Positions 35,532 to 44,928 are shown, numbered from the stretch's first letter. The stretch: DNA of 64,000 nt from Sideroxyarcus sp. (GCA_030651895.1 JAUSBR010000017.1:1-64000), one strand, 5' to 3'. Numbers and translations are program-made. The notes: generated by a model not told the origin, from the letters alone.

Positions 35532-36340
35532 TGCGCATCGCCGTCATCGTCACCACCTATAACCGTCCGGACGCACTCATTGCCGTGCTGGAGGGTTATC
35601 TCGCGCAGAGCGACAGCGATTTCGAGGTGCTGGTGGCGGATGACGGTTCCACGCCGGACACCGCCGGAGTCGTGAAGACCTATCAGGCCCGCGCCCCTTT
35701 CCCCATCACGCATGTGTGGCAGGAGGATGATGGCTTCCGTGCTGCCGCGATTCGCAATCGCGCGCTGGCGGCAACCAAAGCTGAATACATCGTCTTCACC
35801 GACGGCGATTGCATCCCGCCGGTCGATTTCGTCGCGCAACAAAGGAAGCTGAGCGAGCGCGGCTGTTTCCTTTCCGGCAACCGCCTGCTGCTGTCGCAGG
35901 AGTTCACCAGGCAGATGCTGGAACAGAAAGTCCCCGTCCATCTCTGGCGCTTCGGCGATTGGCTGCGCGCCTACCGTGCTGGCCATATCGCGCGCCTGCT
36001 GCCGCTGCTGCGCTTGCCCGATTCAGCCTTCCGCAAGGTCTCTCCGCGCCGCTGGCAGGGCGCCAAGACCTGCAATCTCTCCGCGTTCCGCGCAGATCTA
36101 TTGAAAGTGAACGGTCTCGACGAGAGCTACACCGGCTGGGGGCAGGAGGATTCGGATCTCGTCGTGCGTCTGATCCGTGCCGGTCTTATCAACAAGAGCG
36201 CGCGCTTTTCCACACCGGTGCTGCACCTGTGGCATAAGGAGAACGACCGCTCGCATCTGGAAGAGAACAAGCGCCGACTGCAGCAAGTGTTGAGCGCCAC
36301 ACATATCCGCGCGCTCAAGGGTGTGGATCAATACCTATGA
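35531..36340 (+). CDS. Family 2 glycosyltransferase with C-terminal galactosyltransferase-like segment
   Basis: GT2 protein of 269 residues from ATG 35531, whose A is the last base of the previous TGA; the longer frame upstream is out-of-frame noise. The N-terminal domain shows IAVIVTTYNRPDALIAVLEG, VADDGSTPDT and the metal segment FTDGDCIPPVDFV near residue 95. Near residue 200 the block ESYTGWGQEDSDLVVRLIRAG is typical of the Glyco_transf_7C/chondroitin-type C-terminal region. It sits with WaaE-like and GT4 genes of LPS core type. Donor unknown. Confidence 0.85.
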   Translation: MRIAVIVTTYNRPDALIAVLEGYLAQSDSDFEVLVADDGSTPDTAGVVKTYQARAPFPITHVWQEDDGFRAAAIRNRALAATKAEYIVFTDGDCIPPVDFVAQQRKLSERGCFLSGNRLLLSQEFTRQMLEQKVPVHLWRFGDWLRAYRAGHIARLLPLLRLPDSAFRKVSPRRWQGAKTCNLSAFRADLLKVNGLDESYTGWGQEDSDLVVRLIRAGLINKSARFSTPVLHLWHKENDRSHLEENKRRLQQVLSATHIRALKGVDQYL

Positions 36341-36355
36341 ATGAGTTACATAAAT

Positions 36356-36394
36356 CCGTTCGCCCTGAGCCTGTCGAAGGGTCACCACGAACGG
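36356..36394. repeat. REP-like palindromic element, copy 1
   Basis: A 39-base element with terminal inverted arms CCGTTCG and CGAACGG and the core word CCTGAGCCTGTCGAAGGG. Related copies lie at 47,643-47,690 and 59,413-59,474. It fills most of the 76-base gap between two glycosyltransferase genes. It is probably an extragenic palindromic repeat of the genome. Confidence 0.75.
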
Positions 36395-36416
36395 AGGACT
36401 TATTCGGCATGCCTCT

Positions 36417-37463
36417 ATGAAAATCCTCCACGTCGTGCGCCGCTACGGCCCCGTCGGCGGCATGGAACGCTACGTGTGGGAGATCACCCTCGAACTGGCC
36501 AAACTCGGCCATGAAGTCGTGGTCGTGTGCGAACGCTGTCATGTGGAAAAGCCGCAAGGCATCACCGTGCACGAACTCGGCGAGATCGCGCCCAAGCCGC
36601 GCTGGCTGTCGTTGCTGCGTTTCGGCAAGCGCGTGGCGCACTGGCTGGAGCAGAACCCGCATCCGGGTTATGTCGTGCACAGCAACGAGCGACTCGCGGC
36701 CCACGACGTCACCACCTTCCACGGCCCGCCCTTCGCCACCGTGCGCGACAAACCCTGGTGGAAGAAGATCTCGCTGCGTATCGCGATGCAGTTCTATCTG
36801 GAGCGGCGCGAGTTGGAAGTCGCTCGTTTCATCGTGCCCAACTCCATCTTCATCAAGCATCAGCTCGCGCATTACTATCCCGAGTACGTGCACAAACTGA
36901 CCGACCCAGTCGTGCCTGGCGTGGCGGCGATGCCGCCGCGCGACTGGAAGGCGGTGCCGGGCGACCGCGGCATCGTCGGTTTTGTCGGCAAGGAATGGCA
37001 GCGTAAGGGATTGCCGCTGGCAGTCGAGATCGTGACAGAGCTGCGCCGTGAACGCCCGAATCTGGAATTGTGGGTAGTTGGCCCACAGGTCGAGGAGGTG
37101 CAGCATCTTTTCGCCGGATGGAAGGGTGGCTATCAGCTGTTGGGTTGGCGCAGTGACACCGCCCATCTGCAGCAGATCGATGTGCTGCTGCATCCGGCCC
37201 GTGCAGAACCCTATGGCATGGTCATCACCGAAGCGATGGCGGCCGGCGCGCGCGTGGTGGTGTCAGACGTATGCGGTGCGGTGTCGGAGATCAGGCCGGA
37301 AGCAGGAACGAGTGTCCCGCTGGGGGCACCGACGGAACAGTGGGTGGATGCCTTGCGTGAGCAACTGCAACAGATCAACCCGCCGCCGCCCTATGCGCAC
37401 AGTTGGCGCAACGTGGCACAGGAATACGAGGCAATCTACCGGCAGTGCCCGCTCACTTCCTGA
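36417..37463 (+). CDS. Family 4 glycosyltransferase, LPS core type
   Basis: GT-B glycosyltransferase of 348 residues. The start MKILHVVRRYGPVGGMERYV is the GT4 N-terminal glycine loop. The C-terminal domain has IVGFVGKEWQRKGLPLAVE, LELWVVGP and the E-x7-E segment EPYGMVITEAMAAGARVV near residues 263-280. These resemble WaaG-type LPS core transferases of betaproteobacteria. Its last 11 bases overlap the convergent gtrA gene. The acceptor is probably inner-core heptose or glucose; this is inference from neighbours. Confidence 0.85.
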   Translation: MKILHVVRRYGPVGGMERYVWEITLELAKLGHEVVVVCERCHVEKPQGITVHELGEIAPKPRWLSLLRFGKRVAHWLEQNPHPGYVVHSNERLAAHDVTTFHGPPFATVRDKPWWKKISLRIAMQFYLERRELEVARFIVPNSIFIKHQLAHYYPEYVHKLTDPVVPGVAAMPPRDWKAVPGDRGIVGFVGKEWQRKGLPLAVEIVTELRRERPNLELWVVGPQVEEVQHLFAGWKGGYQLLGWRSDTAHLQQIDVLLHPARAEPYGMVITEAMAAGARVVVSDVCGAVSEIRPEAGTSVPLGAPTEQWVDALREQLQQINPPPPYAHSWRNVAQEYEAIYRQCPLTS

Positions 37464-37836
37464 GGACGAAGCGGCTGGCGACGAAGGTAACGGGGACGGT
37501 GACGACGATCACGACGGCATAAGCCCACACGGGGGAGACAGCAAATTTCCCTACCAGCAGCCACATGATGGATGCGCCGAGGAAGTACTGCACGACATAA
37601 ACGAACGGGAATTTCAGGAAGCTGTGCAGCGAGATCTTCTTTTTGAACACGAACAGCACGTTCATGAAGTAGGAGTTCACCACGCCGACGCAGTAAGAGA
37701 GCGTGTAGGCGTAAAGATAAGGCAGGAAAGGCAGCAACAACAGGAACACCACGTAAGCGACCAGGGTGTTGCTCACCCCGACCAGCAGGAAACGGAAGAA
37801 TTCGCTGTGGATGCTTTTTCTGATCAGGTTTTTCAA
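37453..37836 (-). CDS. gtrA: GtrA-family membrane protein
   Basis: Small membrane protein of 127 residues with four hydrophobic helices (about 17-36, 40-60, 75-95, 100-120). It has the GtrA signatures FFRFLLVGVSNTLVAYVVFL at the start, SYFMNVLFVFKKK in the middle and VASRFVLRK at the end. GtrA proteins flip undecaprenyl-phosphate-linked monosaccharides to the periplasm. A GtrB-like transferase (38,867) and a GT39 protein (40,468) complete the three-part pattern. It is transcribed against the GT4 gene and divergent from the zinc-ribbon methyltransferase. Confidence 0.88.
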   Translation of the reverse strand: MKNLIRKSIHSEFFRFLLVGVSNTLVAYVVFLLLLPFLPYLYAYTLSYCVGVVNSYFMNVLFVFKKKISLHSFLKFPFVYVVQYFLGASIMWLLVGKFAVSPVWAYAVVIVVTVPVTFVASRFVLRK

Positions 37837-37956
37837 GGTTTTGAACGCGACACGGTATTGTTGGTACGCGATTATGCCGCAGTCGCGTAAAATCGTTTAG
37901 CGGATCCATATCATTAACGACACGATATTCAGTACAAAGTACGACAACCAACAGCG

Positions 37957-38856
37957 ATGAAATTCTGCCTTGAATGCCAGCGTAGTTTCTCCGCCCCGGA
38001 TTGGCGCTGCCCGCATTGCGGCCATATGCCGACCGAGCGCAACGGATTTCTCACCTTCGCCCCGGCACTAGCGGCCCAGAACGACGGTTTCAACCCGAAG
38101 TTCTTCCAGTTGATGGCCGAGGTCGAGCCTGCCAATTTCTGGTTCGTGTCCCGAAACCGTATTCTGGGCGATGCATTGCGCAAGCATATCGCCGTACCTC
38201 CGGCCAAGGTGCTGGAGATCGGCTGTGGCACCGGCTTCGTGCTGTCCGGTGTGCGCGCGGTCTTCCCGCAAGCCAGTCTGAGCGCCAGCGACATCTATAC
38301 CGAAGGGCTGGGTTACGCCGCCAGGCGCGTGCCGGATGCGTTCCTGTTCCAGATGGATGCCCTGCATATCCCCTATCGGGACGAGTTCGACCTGGTTGGC
38401 GCATTCGATGTGCTGGAGCACATCGAGGATGACGGGGCTGTGCTGGATCAACTGTGGCAGGCCTGCAAAGCGGGCGGCAACGTGGTGCTGACGGTTCCGC
38501 AGCATCGCTGGCTGTGGAGCCGCATGGACGACTTTGCCCACCACAAGCGGCGCTATACACGCGATGAACTGGTGCAAAAGCTGGAGCGCGCCGGATTCAG
38601 GATCGAATACGCCACCTCGTTCATCTCGCTGTTGCTGCCGCTGATGCTGGCGACGCGCCTGCTGCGCAAACCCGGCGGAACAGAGATGGAAGACCAGATG
38701 GATGCGGCCGGATTGAACATCGGCAAGGTGACCAATGCGTTGTTGAGCATGGTGATGGCGGTCGAGCGCGGCCTGATTCGCATCGGCTTGCGCATGCCGA
38801 TGGGTGGTTCTCTGCTGGTGATCGCCCGTAAACCGGTCGCGGCCAGTAACGATTAG
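37957..38856 (+). CDS. SAM-dependent methyltransferase with N-terminal zinc ribbon
   Basis: Class I methyltransferase of 299 residues. The N-terminus has paired cysteines, CLECQRSF and CPHCGHMP, a zinc ribbon. The SAM-binding loop is VLEIGCGTGFVLSG near residue 85, followed by ASDIYTEGL and FDVLEHIEDDGAVLDQL. This arrangement is common in methyltransferases of glycan loci. The start ATG is 120 bases from gtrA on the other strand, so the gap holds divergent promoters. A GtrB-like gene follows after ten bases. Substrate unknown. Confidence 0.83.
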   Translation: MKFCLECQRSFSAPDWRCPHCGHMPTERNGFLTFAPALAAQNDGFNPKFFQLMAEVEPANFWFVSRNRILGDALRKHIAVPPAKVLEIGCGTGFVLSGVRAVFPQASLSASDIYTEGLGYAARRVPDAFLFQMDALHIPYRDEFDLVGAFDVLEHIEDDGAVLDQLWQACKAGGNVVLTVPQHRWLWSRMDDFAHHKRRYTRDELVQKLERAGFRIEYATSFISLLLPLMLATRLLRKPGGTEMEDQMDAAGLNIGKVTNALLSMVMAVERGLIRIGLRMPMGGSLLVIARKPVAASND

Positions 38857-38866
38857 AATACGCCCC

Positions 38867-39811
38867 ATGAAACCGACCCGCCCCCTCATCTCCATCGTCG
38901 TCCCGGTCTACAAGGCCGAGAACTGCCTCGACGAGCTTTACAGCCGGCTGAAACTGGCGCTGGAAACGATCTCGCCGGATTTCGAGATCGTGCTGGTGGA
39001 AGACTGCGGTGGCGACGGTTCCTGGCAGGTCATCGAGCGCTTGGCCAAGCAGGATAGCCGTGTGAAAGGCATCCAGTTCAGCCGCAATTTCGGCCAGCAT
39101 TACGGTATCACCGCCGGTCTGGACTATTGCGACGGCGACTGGGTGGTGGTGATGGACTGCGACCTGCAGGACCGGCCGGAAGAGATCCCGCGCCTGTATG
39201 CCAAGGCGCAGGAAGGCTTCGACATCGTGCTGGCGCGGCGTGGCCAGCGTCAGGATCCGTTGCTGAAGCGCTTCACTTCCTGGCTGTTCTACAAGCTGTT
39301 CAGCTATCTTGCCGATATGGAATACGACGGCGAGACAGGCAATTTCCGCATCATGTCGCGCAAGGTGGTGGAGAGTTTCCGCAAGATGCGCGAGCAGCTG
39401 CGTTTCTTCGGCGGTCTGGTGCAGTGGATGGGCTTTCCCACTACCAGCATCGAGGTGCAACATGCCGAGCGGCATGAAGGCCAGTCAAGCTACACCTTCG
39501 CCAAATTGTGGAAACTCGCGGCGGAGACCATCATCGCCTATTCAGACAAGCCGCTGCGTCTGGCGGTGCGCTTCGGCTTCATCATGGCGTTTTTCGCTTT
39601 CTGCTATGGCGTGTATACCCTGGTGCTTGCCGCCGTCTACGGCGTTCCCATCCTGGGCTGGAGCAGCCTGATCGTTTCGCTGTATTTCATCGGCGGTGTC
39701 ATCATCGCGCTGCTAGGTATCATCGGCATCTATCTGGGCAAGACCTTCGACGAGAGCAAGAAACGGCCGCTCTATCTCGTTAGCAGGGCGACCTTCGATG
39801 AGCATGATTAA
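38867..39811 (+). CDS. GtrB/DPM1-like undecaprenyl-phosphate glycosyltransferase
   Basis: GT2 protein of 314 residues with the DPM1/GtrB/ArnC layout. It has the GT-A start ISIVVPVYKAENCLDELYSR, the EDCGGDGSWQVI loop and the metal motif VVMDCDLQDRPEEIP near residue 95. Two C-terminal hydrophobic helices follow (about 230-260 and 265-295). Such enzymes form undecaprenyl-phosphate-sugar on the inner leaflet. Its last 14 bases overlap the WecD-like acetyltransferase. The donor may be UDP-glucose, as in Gtr systems, or the dTDP-amino sugar made by its neighbours. Confidence 0.87.
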   Translation: MKPTRPLISIVVPVYKAENCLDELYSRLKLALETISPDFEIVLVEDCGGDGSWQVIERLAKQDSRVKGIQFSRNFGQHYGITAGLDYCDGDWVVVMDCDLQDRPEEIPRLYAKAQEGFDIVLARRGQRQDPLLKRFTSWLFYKLFSYLADMEYDGETGNFRIMSRKVVESFRKMREQLRFFGGLVQWMGFPTTSIEVQHAERHEGQSSYTFAKLWKLAAETIIAYSDKPLRLAVRFGFIMAFFAFCYGVYTLVLAAVYGVPILGWSSLIVSLYFIGGVIIALLGIIGIYLGKTFDESKKRPLYLVSRATFDEHD

Positions 39812-40463
39812 GGCCACGCCGTGGGATGAAGCGGTGTTTGGCATACATACCGCCGAGGTCGTCGAGTACAGCGATGCGGCTTTGCGCGAGGCGGTGCAGA
39901 CGCCGGGTCACTACACCATCAAGGTCGATCCGCTTGCCGACAAGGCGCTGCTGCACAAATACGGCTTCTATTATTGCGACACATTGCTGGAGCCTTATTG
40001 CGCGAAGCAGAAGCTGAAACCGGTCGCACACCCGGACGCCACGATCTCCAAAAAGGCCGAGTGGGAAGGGTTGCTGCAGATCTGTCACGGCGCCTTCGCG
40101 CACGGCCGCTTTCACCGCGATTTCAATCTGGACAAGGCGCGCGCCGATTTTCGTTACGACAACTGGCTGCACCAGCTCTACGAAAAACAAGCAGTCTACG
40201 GGCTGTATTGGCAGGGTGAACTGGCCGGATTCATCGCGCATACCGACAACAATCTTGTCCTGCATGCAGTGGCTGAATCGCAACGCGGCAAGGGGCGGGC
40301 GAAATACTGGTGGAGTGCAGTGAGTAGCGAGCTGTTTGCCGCGGGTCATGCCGAGGTGAAGAGCTCGATCTCTGCCGCCAATCTGGCTGTGCTCAATCTG
40401 TATGCCTCACTCGGTTTCTCGTTCCGCCATCCGCAGGACGTCTATCACCGGCTGGTCGAATAA
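39798..40463 (+). CDS. GNAT acetyltransferase, WecD/RffC-like
   Basis: GNAT-fold acetyltransferase of 221 residues resembling WecD, which N-acetylates dTDP-4-amino-4,6-dideoxygalactose. The start PWDEAVFGIHTAEVV is like the first segment of WecD. HGAFAHGRFHRDFN and DNWLHQLYEK follow, and the acetyl-CoA region is SQRGKGRAKYWWSAV, ending NLAVLNLYASLGF. A WecE aminotransferase lies at 42,537, which supports this reading. The 14-base overlap with the GtrB-like gene suggests that the acetylated sugar is that enzyme's donor. The exact substrate is inferred. Confidence 0.78.
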   Translation: MSMIKATPWDEAVFGIHTAEVVEYSDAALREAVQTPGHYTIKVDPLADKALLHKYGFYYCDTLLEPYCAKQKLKPVAHPDATISKKAEWEGLLQICHGAFAHGRFHRDFNLDKARADFRYDNWLHQLYEKQAVYGLYWQGELAGFIAHTDNNLVLHAVAESQRGKGRAKYWWSAVSSELFAAGHAEVKSSISAANLAVLNLYASLGFSFRHPQDVYHRLVE

Positions 40464-40467
40464 GCGC

Positions 40468-41889
40468 TTACTGCGGCGTATCGCACGCCGTGCCGCGACA
40501 GAGCAGGAACATGTCGTCGCCGCCCAAGCGGTATTTCTTGTACACCTTGCCCAGCGTCTCATCCGCAGAGAGTCCGACGATGAAGCCGTTCTCCAGATCG
40601 ACGGGCGGCCACAGCAGTGCCGGTTCGGGCAGGCGGCGCTTGTTGAGATATGCCGTTACGCTTAAGCCAGCCGCGCTGCCGTTGACGGTGTAGAGCGGTT
40701 TTCCCTGTGACAGCCGCAGAATGTCGGCGGCTGTTTCATCGTAGTTCTGCCCGCGGAAATGACTCTGGTAGTACGGGAACAGGACCAGGGCTGCCACGAA
40801 CTTGAACACCAGTGCCGCAATGATCCACTTGCGTGCCAGCGCCAATGCCGACTCTCCCGATTGCCAGATGATGCGCGCGGCGATGAGAGCCAGCAGCGGG
40901 AAGATCGGCAACAGATAGCGCATGCCGCCGCGCGGCGAGGTCCAGTAAGGCAGGAAATTCAGCAGGAACATCCAGCAGGCCGAGATGAACAGCAACTGAT
41001 GGGTGGCGGAGGTTTCCTTCTGGTTGCGTCTGCGCAGCCAGAAGTAGAGCGCTAGCAAAGTCAGCGGAGCTAGCCAGCTCAACACCTCAACAGGGAAGCC
41101 TACTATTCGGCCAACATATTCAAAGAAGGTCGGACTGGCGAACTTGTAGGTCAGTTCGGCGAACATGCGTTTCCCCTGCGCCATCCCGTCCGGTATGGAG
41201 GCATACCAGATGAACGGGCCGGAATACGTGACCAGCAGTATCAATATGGAACGCCAGCGAAGCAGGAAACGGCGCTGTTGTGCTTCGAACAGCAGCACGA
41301 AGATGATGCCGCCGAAGAAAATGTACGCAGTGAGCGCCTTGCTCAGGAAGGCGCAGTTGATCAGCACGCCGGACAGGATGAGCAGCGAGGTGCGCTGCTC
41401 GCGCACACCTACCCATAGCGTCGCGATGGAGGTGAAGATGAACATCGCATAGTTGGGATCGACGTAGCACAGCCAGCCGTGATACAGCAGCACATCGGCC
41501 ATGGTGAGATAGCCCAGCGCGGCAAAGATGCCGAATGCCTTGTCCTGGAACAGCCGTCCTGCCATCCAGGCCAGCGTCAGGGCCGTGATGAGCGTGGAGG
41601 CGACTGCCAGTGTGCGCGTGACTGTGAGTACATGCTCCCATCCGAACAGGGCGGAAAAGATCATGATCAGCCAGTTGAACAACGGGTTGTGCTGCATGTC
41701 ATTGCCGTACATGTACTGCTTCAACCAGGCCCCGCGTTCCCACATCTCCTGCGAGATCATCGGAAAGATGCCTTCCTCGCCGACGTAGTAGAAGAACAGT
41801 GTGGGCAGGAAGCTGATCGCCGCAAGGGCGAACAGCAGCCAGTCGCGTTTTTCGTTAGACGGGAGTTTGTTCAAAGCGAGCATCTTCAT
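40468..41889 (-). CDS. GT39/ArnT-like membrane glycosyltransferase
   Basis: PMT_2-type GT-C enzyme of 473 residues from ATG 41889. It has about 11-12 hydrophobic helices. The first periplasmic loop carries acidic and Trp residues typical of ArnT-like enzymes (VGEEGIFPMISQEMWERGAW), and YMYGNDMQHNPLFNWLI follows. The C-terminal soluble part ends with FLLCRGTAC. Such enzymes use an undecaprenyl-phosphate sugar in the periplasm to modify LPS or another glycan. It is the last gene of the unit wecE-methyltransferase-GT39 on the minus strand and converges on the WecD-like gene (gap four bases). Acceptor unknown. Confidence 0.85.
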   Translation of the reverse strand: MKMLALNKLPSNEKRDWLLFALAAISFLPTLFFYYVGEEGIFPMISQEMWERGAWLKQYMYGNDMQHNPLFNWLIMIFSALFGWEHVLTVTRTLAVASTLITALTLAWMAGRLFQDKAFGIFAALGYLTMADVLLYHGWLCYVDPNYAMFIFTSIATLWVGVREQRTSLLILSGVLINCAFLSKALTAYIFFGGIIFVLLFEAQQRRFLLRWRSILILLVTYSGPFIWYASIPDGMAQGKRMFAELTYKFASPTFFEYVGRIVGFPVEVLSWLAPLTLLALYFWLRRRNQKETSATHQLLFISACWMFLLNFLPYWTSPRGGMRYLLPIFPLLALIAARIIWQSGESALALARKWIIAALVFKFVAALVLFPYYQSHFRGQNYDETAADILRLSQGKPLYTVNGSAAGLSVTAYLNKRRLPEPALLWPPVDLENGFIVGLSADETLGKVYKKYRLGGDDMFLLCRGTACDTPQ

Positions 41890-41908
41890 CAGTTCCAATA
41901 GGAAGGAT

Positions 41909-42517
41909 TCACTTCACGCATTCGAGCATTATGTGCGTATAGGGGATGTTCAAAAGATCGCTGCGGGTGGATGCGTGCACTTCGTCGAAGCGCGCTTTGG
42001 CCAGGTCGACGTAGCCCTTCTCGTCGCGCACGAACTGACCGCGGTCACGCGACAGCAGATATTTCGCCATACGCGATTGATCATCCACATAGCAACCGTC
42101 GAAAGTGACCAGACGGCCGCCCTTTTTGAGCGCGCGTTTGGCGATCTCGAACAACTGAAGCGCTTCTGCATCGTCCAGGTGATGCAGGATGCCGATCGCC
42201 AGCACGATATCGAAAGATTCCGGCTGTTCCAGGAATACCTGCGCCTCGGAAACCCGTTGGCAGAAGAATTGTCCGCGATCGCCGTAGCGTTTGGTCGCCG
42301 ATTCGATATAGGACGGGTTGAAGTCGAACCCGAAATAGTCGACCTGCGGCAAGTGGTCGAGGATGTTGCCGGGTCCGCAACCGATGTCGAGTATGCGTGC
42401 CCCCTTGGCAGGGCGCACATATTCCCTGACGAAGGTCGACTGGCTGTTCTGTGCGCCGACCAGGGTTGAAAATAGTTTGTAGAGGGCCGGCAGATCGAGG
42501 ATGGAATTGAGTTTCAT
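41909..42517 (-). CDS. Class I SAM-dependent methyltransferase
   Basis: Methyltransferase of 202 residues from ATG 42517 (MKLNSILDLPALYKLFSTLV). The SAM loop is ARILDIGCGPGNILDHLP at residues about 37-54. FGFDFNPSYIESA and FDIVLAIGILHHLDDAEA follow, as in UbiE/Methyltransf_11 proteins. It lies 19 bases after wecE and 19 before the GT39 gene. It may methylate a sugar of the module or its lipid carrier. Substrate cannot be inferred with confidence. Confidence 0.82.
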   Translation of the reverse strand: MKLNSILDLPALYKLFSTLVGAQNSQSTFVREYVRPAKGARILDIGCGPGNILDHLPQVDYFGFDFNPSYIESATKRYGDRGQFFCQRVSEAQVFLEQPESFDIVLAIGILHHLDDAEALQLFEIAKRALKKGGRLVTFDGCYVDDQSRMAKYLLSRDRGQFVRDEKGYVDLAKARFDEVHASTRSDLLNIPYTHIMLECVK

Positions 42518-42536
42518 CAGACGGTTGGCGTGGGGG

Positions 42537-43661
42537 TCAAAAGAAATCGCGGATCGCCGCACTGATGCGTGCGACATCCGCATCGTCCATCTCGTAATGC
42601 AGCGGCAGGCGCAGCAGGCGCTCGTTCAGCTCGTCGGTCACCTGCATGCTGCCGCTGACGCGGCCGTATTTGCGTCCGGCAGGCGAGGAATGCAGCGGTA
42701 CGTAGTGGAACACCGGATTGATGCCCTGTGCTTTGAGATGCGCGATCAGCGCCGTGCGCGTGGCGAGGCTGTCGAGCAGCATGTAGTACATGTGGCCGTT
42801 GCTGTCGGCATCGAAGCGCGGCAGGCGCAGTTTGCCGGCCTGTTCCAGCGGAGCCAGTTGCTCGGCATAGGCGGAGCAGATGCGGCAGCGCTGGGCGGTG
42901 ATCTCGTCGGCGTGTTCCAGTTGCGCATAGAGGAAGGCGCTCACCAGTTCGCTCGGCAGGTAGGACGAGCCGATATCCACCCAGGTGTATTTGTCCACCT
43001 CGCCGCGGAAGAACTGGCTGCGGTTGGTGCCCTTTTCGCGGATGACTTCGGCGCGCTCGAAGAAGTGCTCGTCGTTGATCAGCAGTGCGCCGCCTTCGCC
43101 GCTGATGATGTTCTTGGTCTCGTGGAAGCTCAGGCAGCCGAAATGGCCGATGGTGCCGAGAGCTTTGCCCTTGTAGGTGGAGAGCAGTGCCTGCGCCGCG
43201 TCTTCAACCACCAGCAGCTTGTGGCGCTTGGCGATGTCCATGATGGTGTCCATCTCGCACGGTACGCCCGCGTAATGCACCGGCACGATGGCGCGGGTCT
43301 TGGGCGTGATGGCGGCCTCGATCAGCTTCTCGTCGATGTTCAGCGTGTCCGGGCGGATATCCACGAACACCGGTACCGCGCCGCGCAGGGCAAAGGCATT
43401 GGCCGTGGAAACGAAGGTGTAGGACGGCAGGATGACTTCATCGCCGGGCTGCAGGTCACACAGGATAGCGGACATCTCCAGCGCGGCGGTGCAGGAGTGG
43501 GTGAGCAGCGCCTTGCGGCAATGCAGCTTTTCCTCGAACCAGCGGTTGCACAGCCTGGTGTAATGCCCGTCGCCGGAGAGATGGCCGCGGGAGACGGCGT
43601 CGGCGATCAGCGAGAGTTCACGGCCGATGATGAACGGTTTGTTGAACGGGATCGGTTTCAT
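42537..43661 (-). CDS. wecE: dTDP-4-amino-4,6-dideoxygalactose transaminase
   Basis: PLP aminotransferase of 374 residues (ATG 43661) that makes dTDP-Fuc4N from dTDP-4-keto-6-deoxyglucose, the RmlB product. Blocks closely matching enterobacterial WecE are [76 protein letters not shown] with the PLP Lys, and [20 protein letters not shown]. It heads a three-gene minus-strand unit. Together with a WecD-like acetyltransferase it supplies dTDP-Fuc4NAc. No WecF/WecA-type common antigen genes are in the window, so the sugar may be used elsewhere. Confidence 0.93.
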   Translation of the reverse strand: MKPIPFNKPFIIGRELSLIADAVSRGHLSGDGHYTRLCNRWFEEKLHCRKALLTHSCTAALEMSAILCDLQPGDEVILPSYTFVSTANAFALRGAVPVFVDIRPDTLNIDEKLIEAAITPKTRAIVPVHYAGVPCEMDTIMDIAKRHKLLVVEDAAQALLSTYKGKALGTIGHFGCLSFHETKNIISGEGGALLINDEHFFERAEVIREKGTNRSQFFRGEVDKYTWVDIGSSYLPSELVSAFLYAQLEHADEITAQRCRICSAYAEQLAPLEQAGKLRLPRFDADSNGHMYYMLLDSLATRTALIAHLKAQGINPVFHYVPLHSSPAGRKYGRVSGSMQVTDELNERLLRLPLHYEMDDADVARISAAIRDFF

Positions 43662-43738
43662 CAAGATTCGAAAGAATTCTGGTAGTGTTGAGTCTGCGTA
43701 CGGGACGTATTGTACAGGCTTCGATCGGAAAACAGGGT

Positions 43739-44560
43739 ATGGCGACTTACGCGATAGGCGACATTCAGGGCTGTTATGACGAGCTGCAGTTGCTGCTCGA
43801 GCAGATCCGTTTCGACCCGGCGCAGGACAAGCTCTGGTTCGTCGGCGACCTGGTCAATCGCGGTCCCGGTTCGCTGGAAGTGCTGCGGCTGGTGAAATCA
43901 CTGGGTGACAGTGCCACCACTGTGCTCGGTAACCACGATCTGCATCTGGTCGCGGTGGATGCGGGCATCGGGCAACTGCACCGCAGCGACACCCTCGACA
44001 GCATCCTCGCCGCCCCCGATCGCAGGGAGTTGCTGGACTGGCTGCGCCGGCAGAAGCTGGCCCATCTGGAGAACGGTCATCTGCTGGTGCATGCCGGCCT
44101 GTTACCGGGCTGGACGGCGAAACAGGCCGTGGAGCTGGCGCATGAGGTGGAGAGTGCGCTGTGCGGCGATGACTATGTGGATTTCATCGCGCACATGTAC
44201 GGCAACAACCCGCAAAGCTGGGACAACGATCTGGGCGGCAACAAGCGCCTGCGCGTCATCGTCAACGCCTTCACGCGTTTGCGTATCTGCACCCCGCAGG
44301 GCGAGATGGAATTCAAATTCAAGGGAGAGGTGGAGAATATCCCGGAGGGTTATCTGCCGTGGTTCGAGGTGCCCAAACGCAAGAGCCGCGATACCACCGT
44401 CATCTTCGGACACTGGTCGGCTTTAGGCCTGGTACACAAAAAGAACCTGATCGCGCTGGATACCGGATGCCTGTGGGGTGGCCCGATGACCGCGCTTCGA
44501 CTGGAAGACCGGCAACTCTTTCAGGTGAGCTGCAGCAACCCGGTGGCGAAGCACTGGTAG
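43739..44560 (+). CDS. apaH: Bis(5'-nucleosyl)-tetraphosphatase (symmetrical)
   Basis: Metallophosphoesterase that hydrolyses Ap4A to two ADP in the cytoplasm. ATG 43739 gives 273 residues, the normal length; GGAA at 43727-43730 is a weak ribosome site. The metal-binding blocks are [31 protein letters not shown] and VLGNHDLH, with [11 protein letters not shown] and GHWSALGL further on. It is divergent from wecE and converges on infA with a nine-base gap. Identification is secure. Confidence 0.95.
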   Translation: MATYAIGDIQGCYDELQLLLEQIRFDPAQDKLWFVGDLVNRGPGSLEVLRLVKSLGDSATTVLGNHDLHLVAVDAGIGQLHRSDTLDSILAAPDRRELLDWLRRQKLAHLENGHLLVHAGLLPGWTAKQAVELAHEVESALCGDDYVDFIAHMYGNNPQSWDNDLGGNKRLRVIVNAFTRLRICTPQGEMEFKFKGEVENIPEGYLPWFEVPKRKSRDTTVIFGHWSALGLVHKKNLIALDTGCLWGGPMTALRLEDRQLFQVSCSNPVAKHW

Positions 44561-44569
44561 TGCTTCGGC

Positions 44570-44830
44570 TCAGTAGCGGCGTTTTTGCTGCGGAACGTAA
44601 GGACCGCGCGTTTCGATATGGCGGAATGTGATGCGTCCCTTGGTGAGGTCGTAGGGAGACAGTTCCAGCGACACCTTGTCGCCCGCGATGATGCGGATGT
44701 GGTTCTTCTTCATCTTGCCCGCGCTGTACGCGATCAGCTTGTGGCCGTTATCCAGCGTCACGCGATAGCGCGAGTCCGGTAACACTTCATCCACCACGCC
44801 GTCCATCTCAAGTAATTCTTCTTTGGCCAT
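44570..44830 (-). CDS. infA: Translation initiation factor IF-1, long betaproteobacterial type
   Basis: S1-domain protein of 86 residues that binds the ribosomal A site during initiation. The start [20 protein letters not shown] and the block [20 protein letters not shown] are typical. It is longer than the usual 72-residue IF-1 and matches the second IF-1 type of betaproteobacteria, with the tail [13 protein letters not shown]. It lies next to cspA, on the same strand and beyond the cspA terminator. Such copies may help translation under cold or stress; this is inference. Confidence 0.93.
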   Translation of the reverse strand: MAKEELLEMDGVVDEVLPDSRYRVTLDNGHKLIAYSAGKMKKNHIRIIAGDKVSLELSPYDLTKGRITFRHIETRGPYVPQQKRRY

Positions 44831-44855
44831 GACTTATGTAATCCAGTAAATAAGT

Positions 44856-44880
44856 AAAAAAGCCCGGCTAAAGCCGGGCC
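44856..44880 (-). terminator. Intrinsic terminator of cspA
   Basis: Read on the minus strand the sequence forms GCCCGGCT-TTA-GCCGGGC followed by six T. It lies 49 bases after the cspA stop codon and 26 before the infA start. It probably ends cspA transcription and partly insulates infA. Confidence 0.85.
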
Positions 44881-44928
44881 TTTCCGGCAGGACTGATGGC
44901 ACGACTTGTCGTCATGCCAGCCCGCCGA

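Noticed and set aside
42501..43685. Plus-strand open frame of 394 codons opposite wecE
   Set aside because: No motif, and wecE on the other strand is strongly supported.
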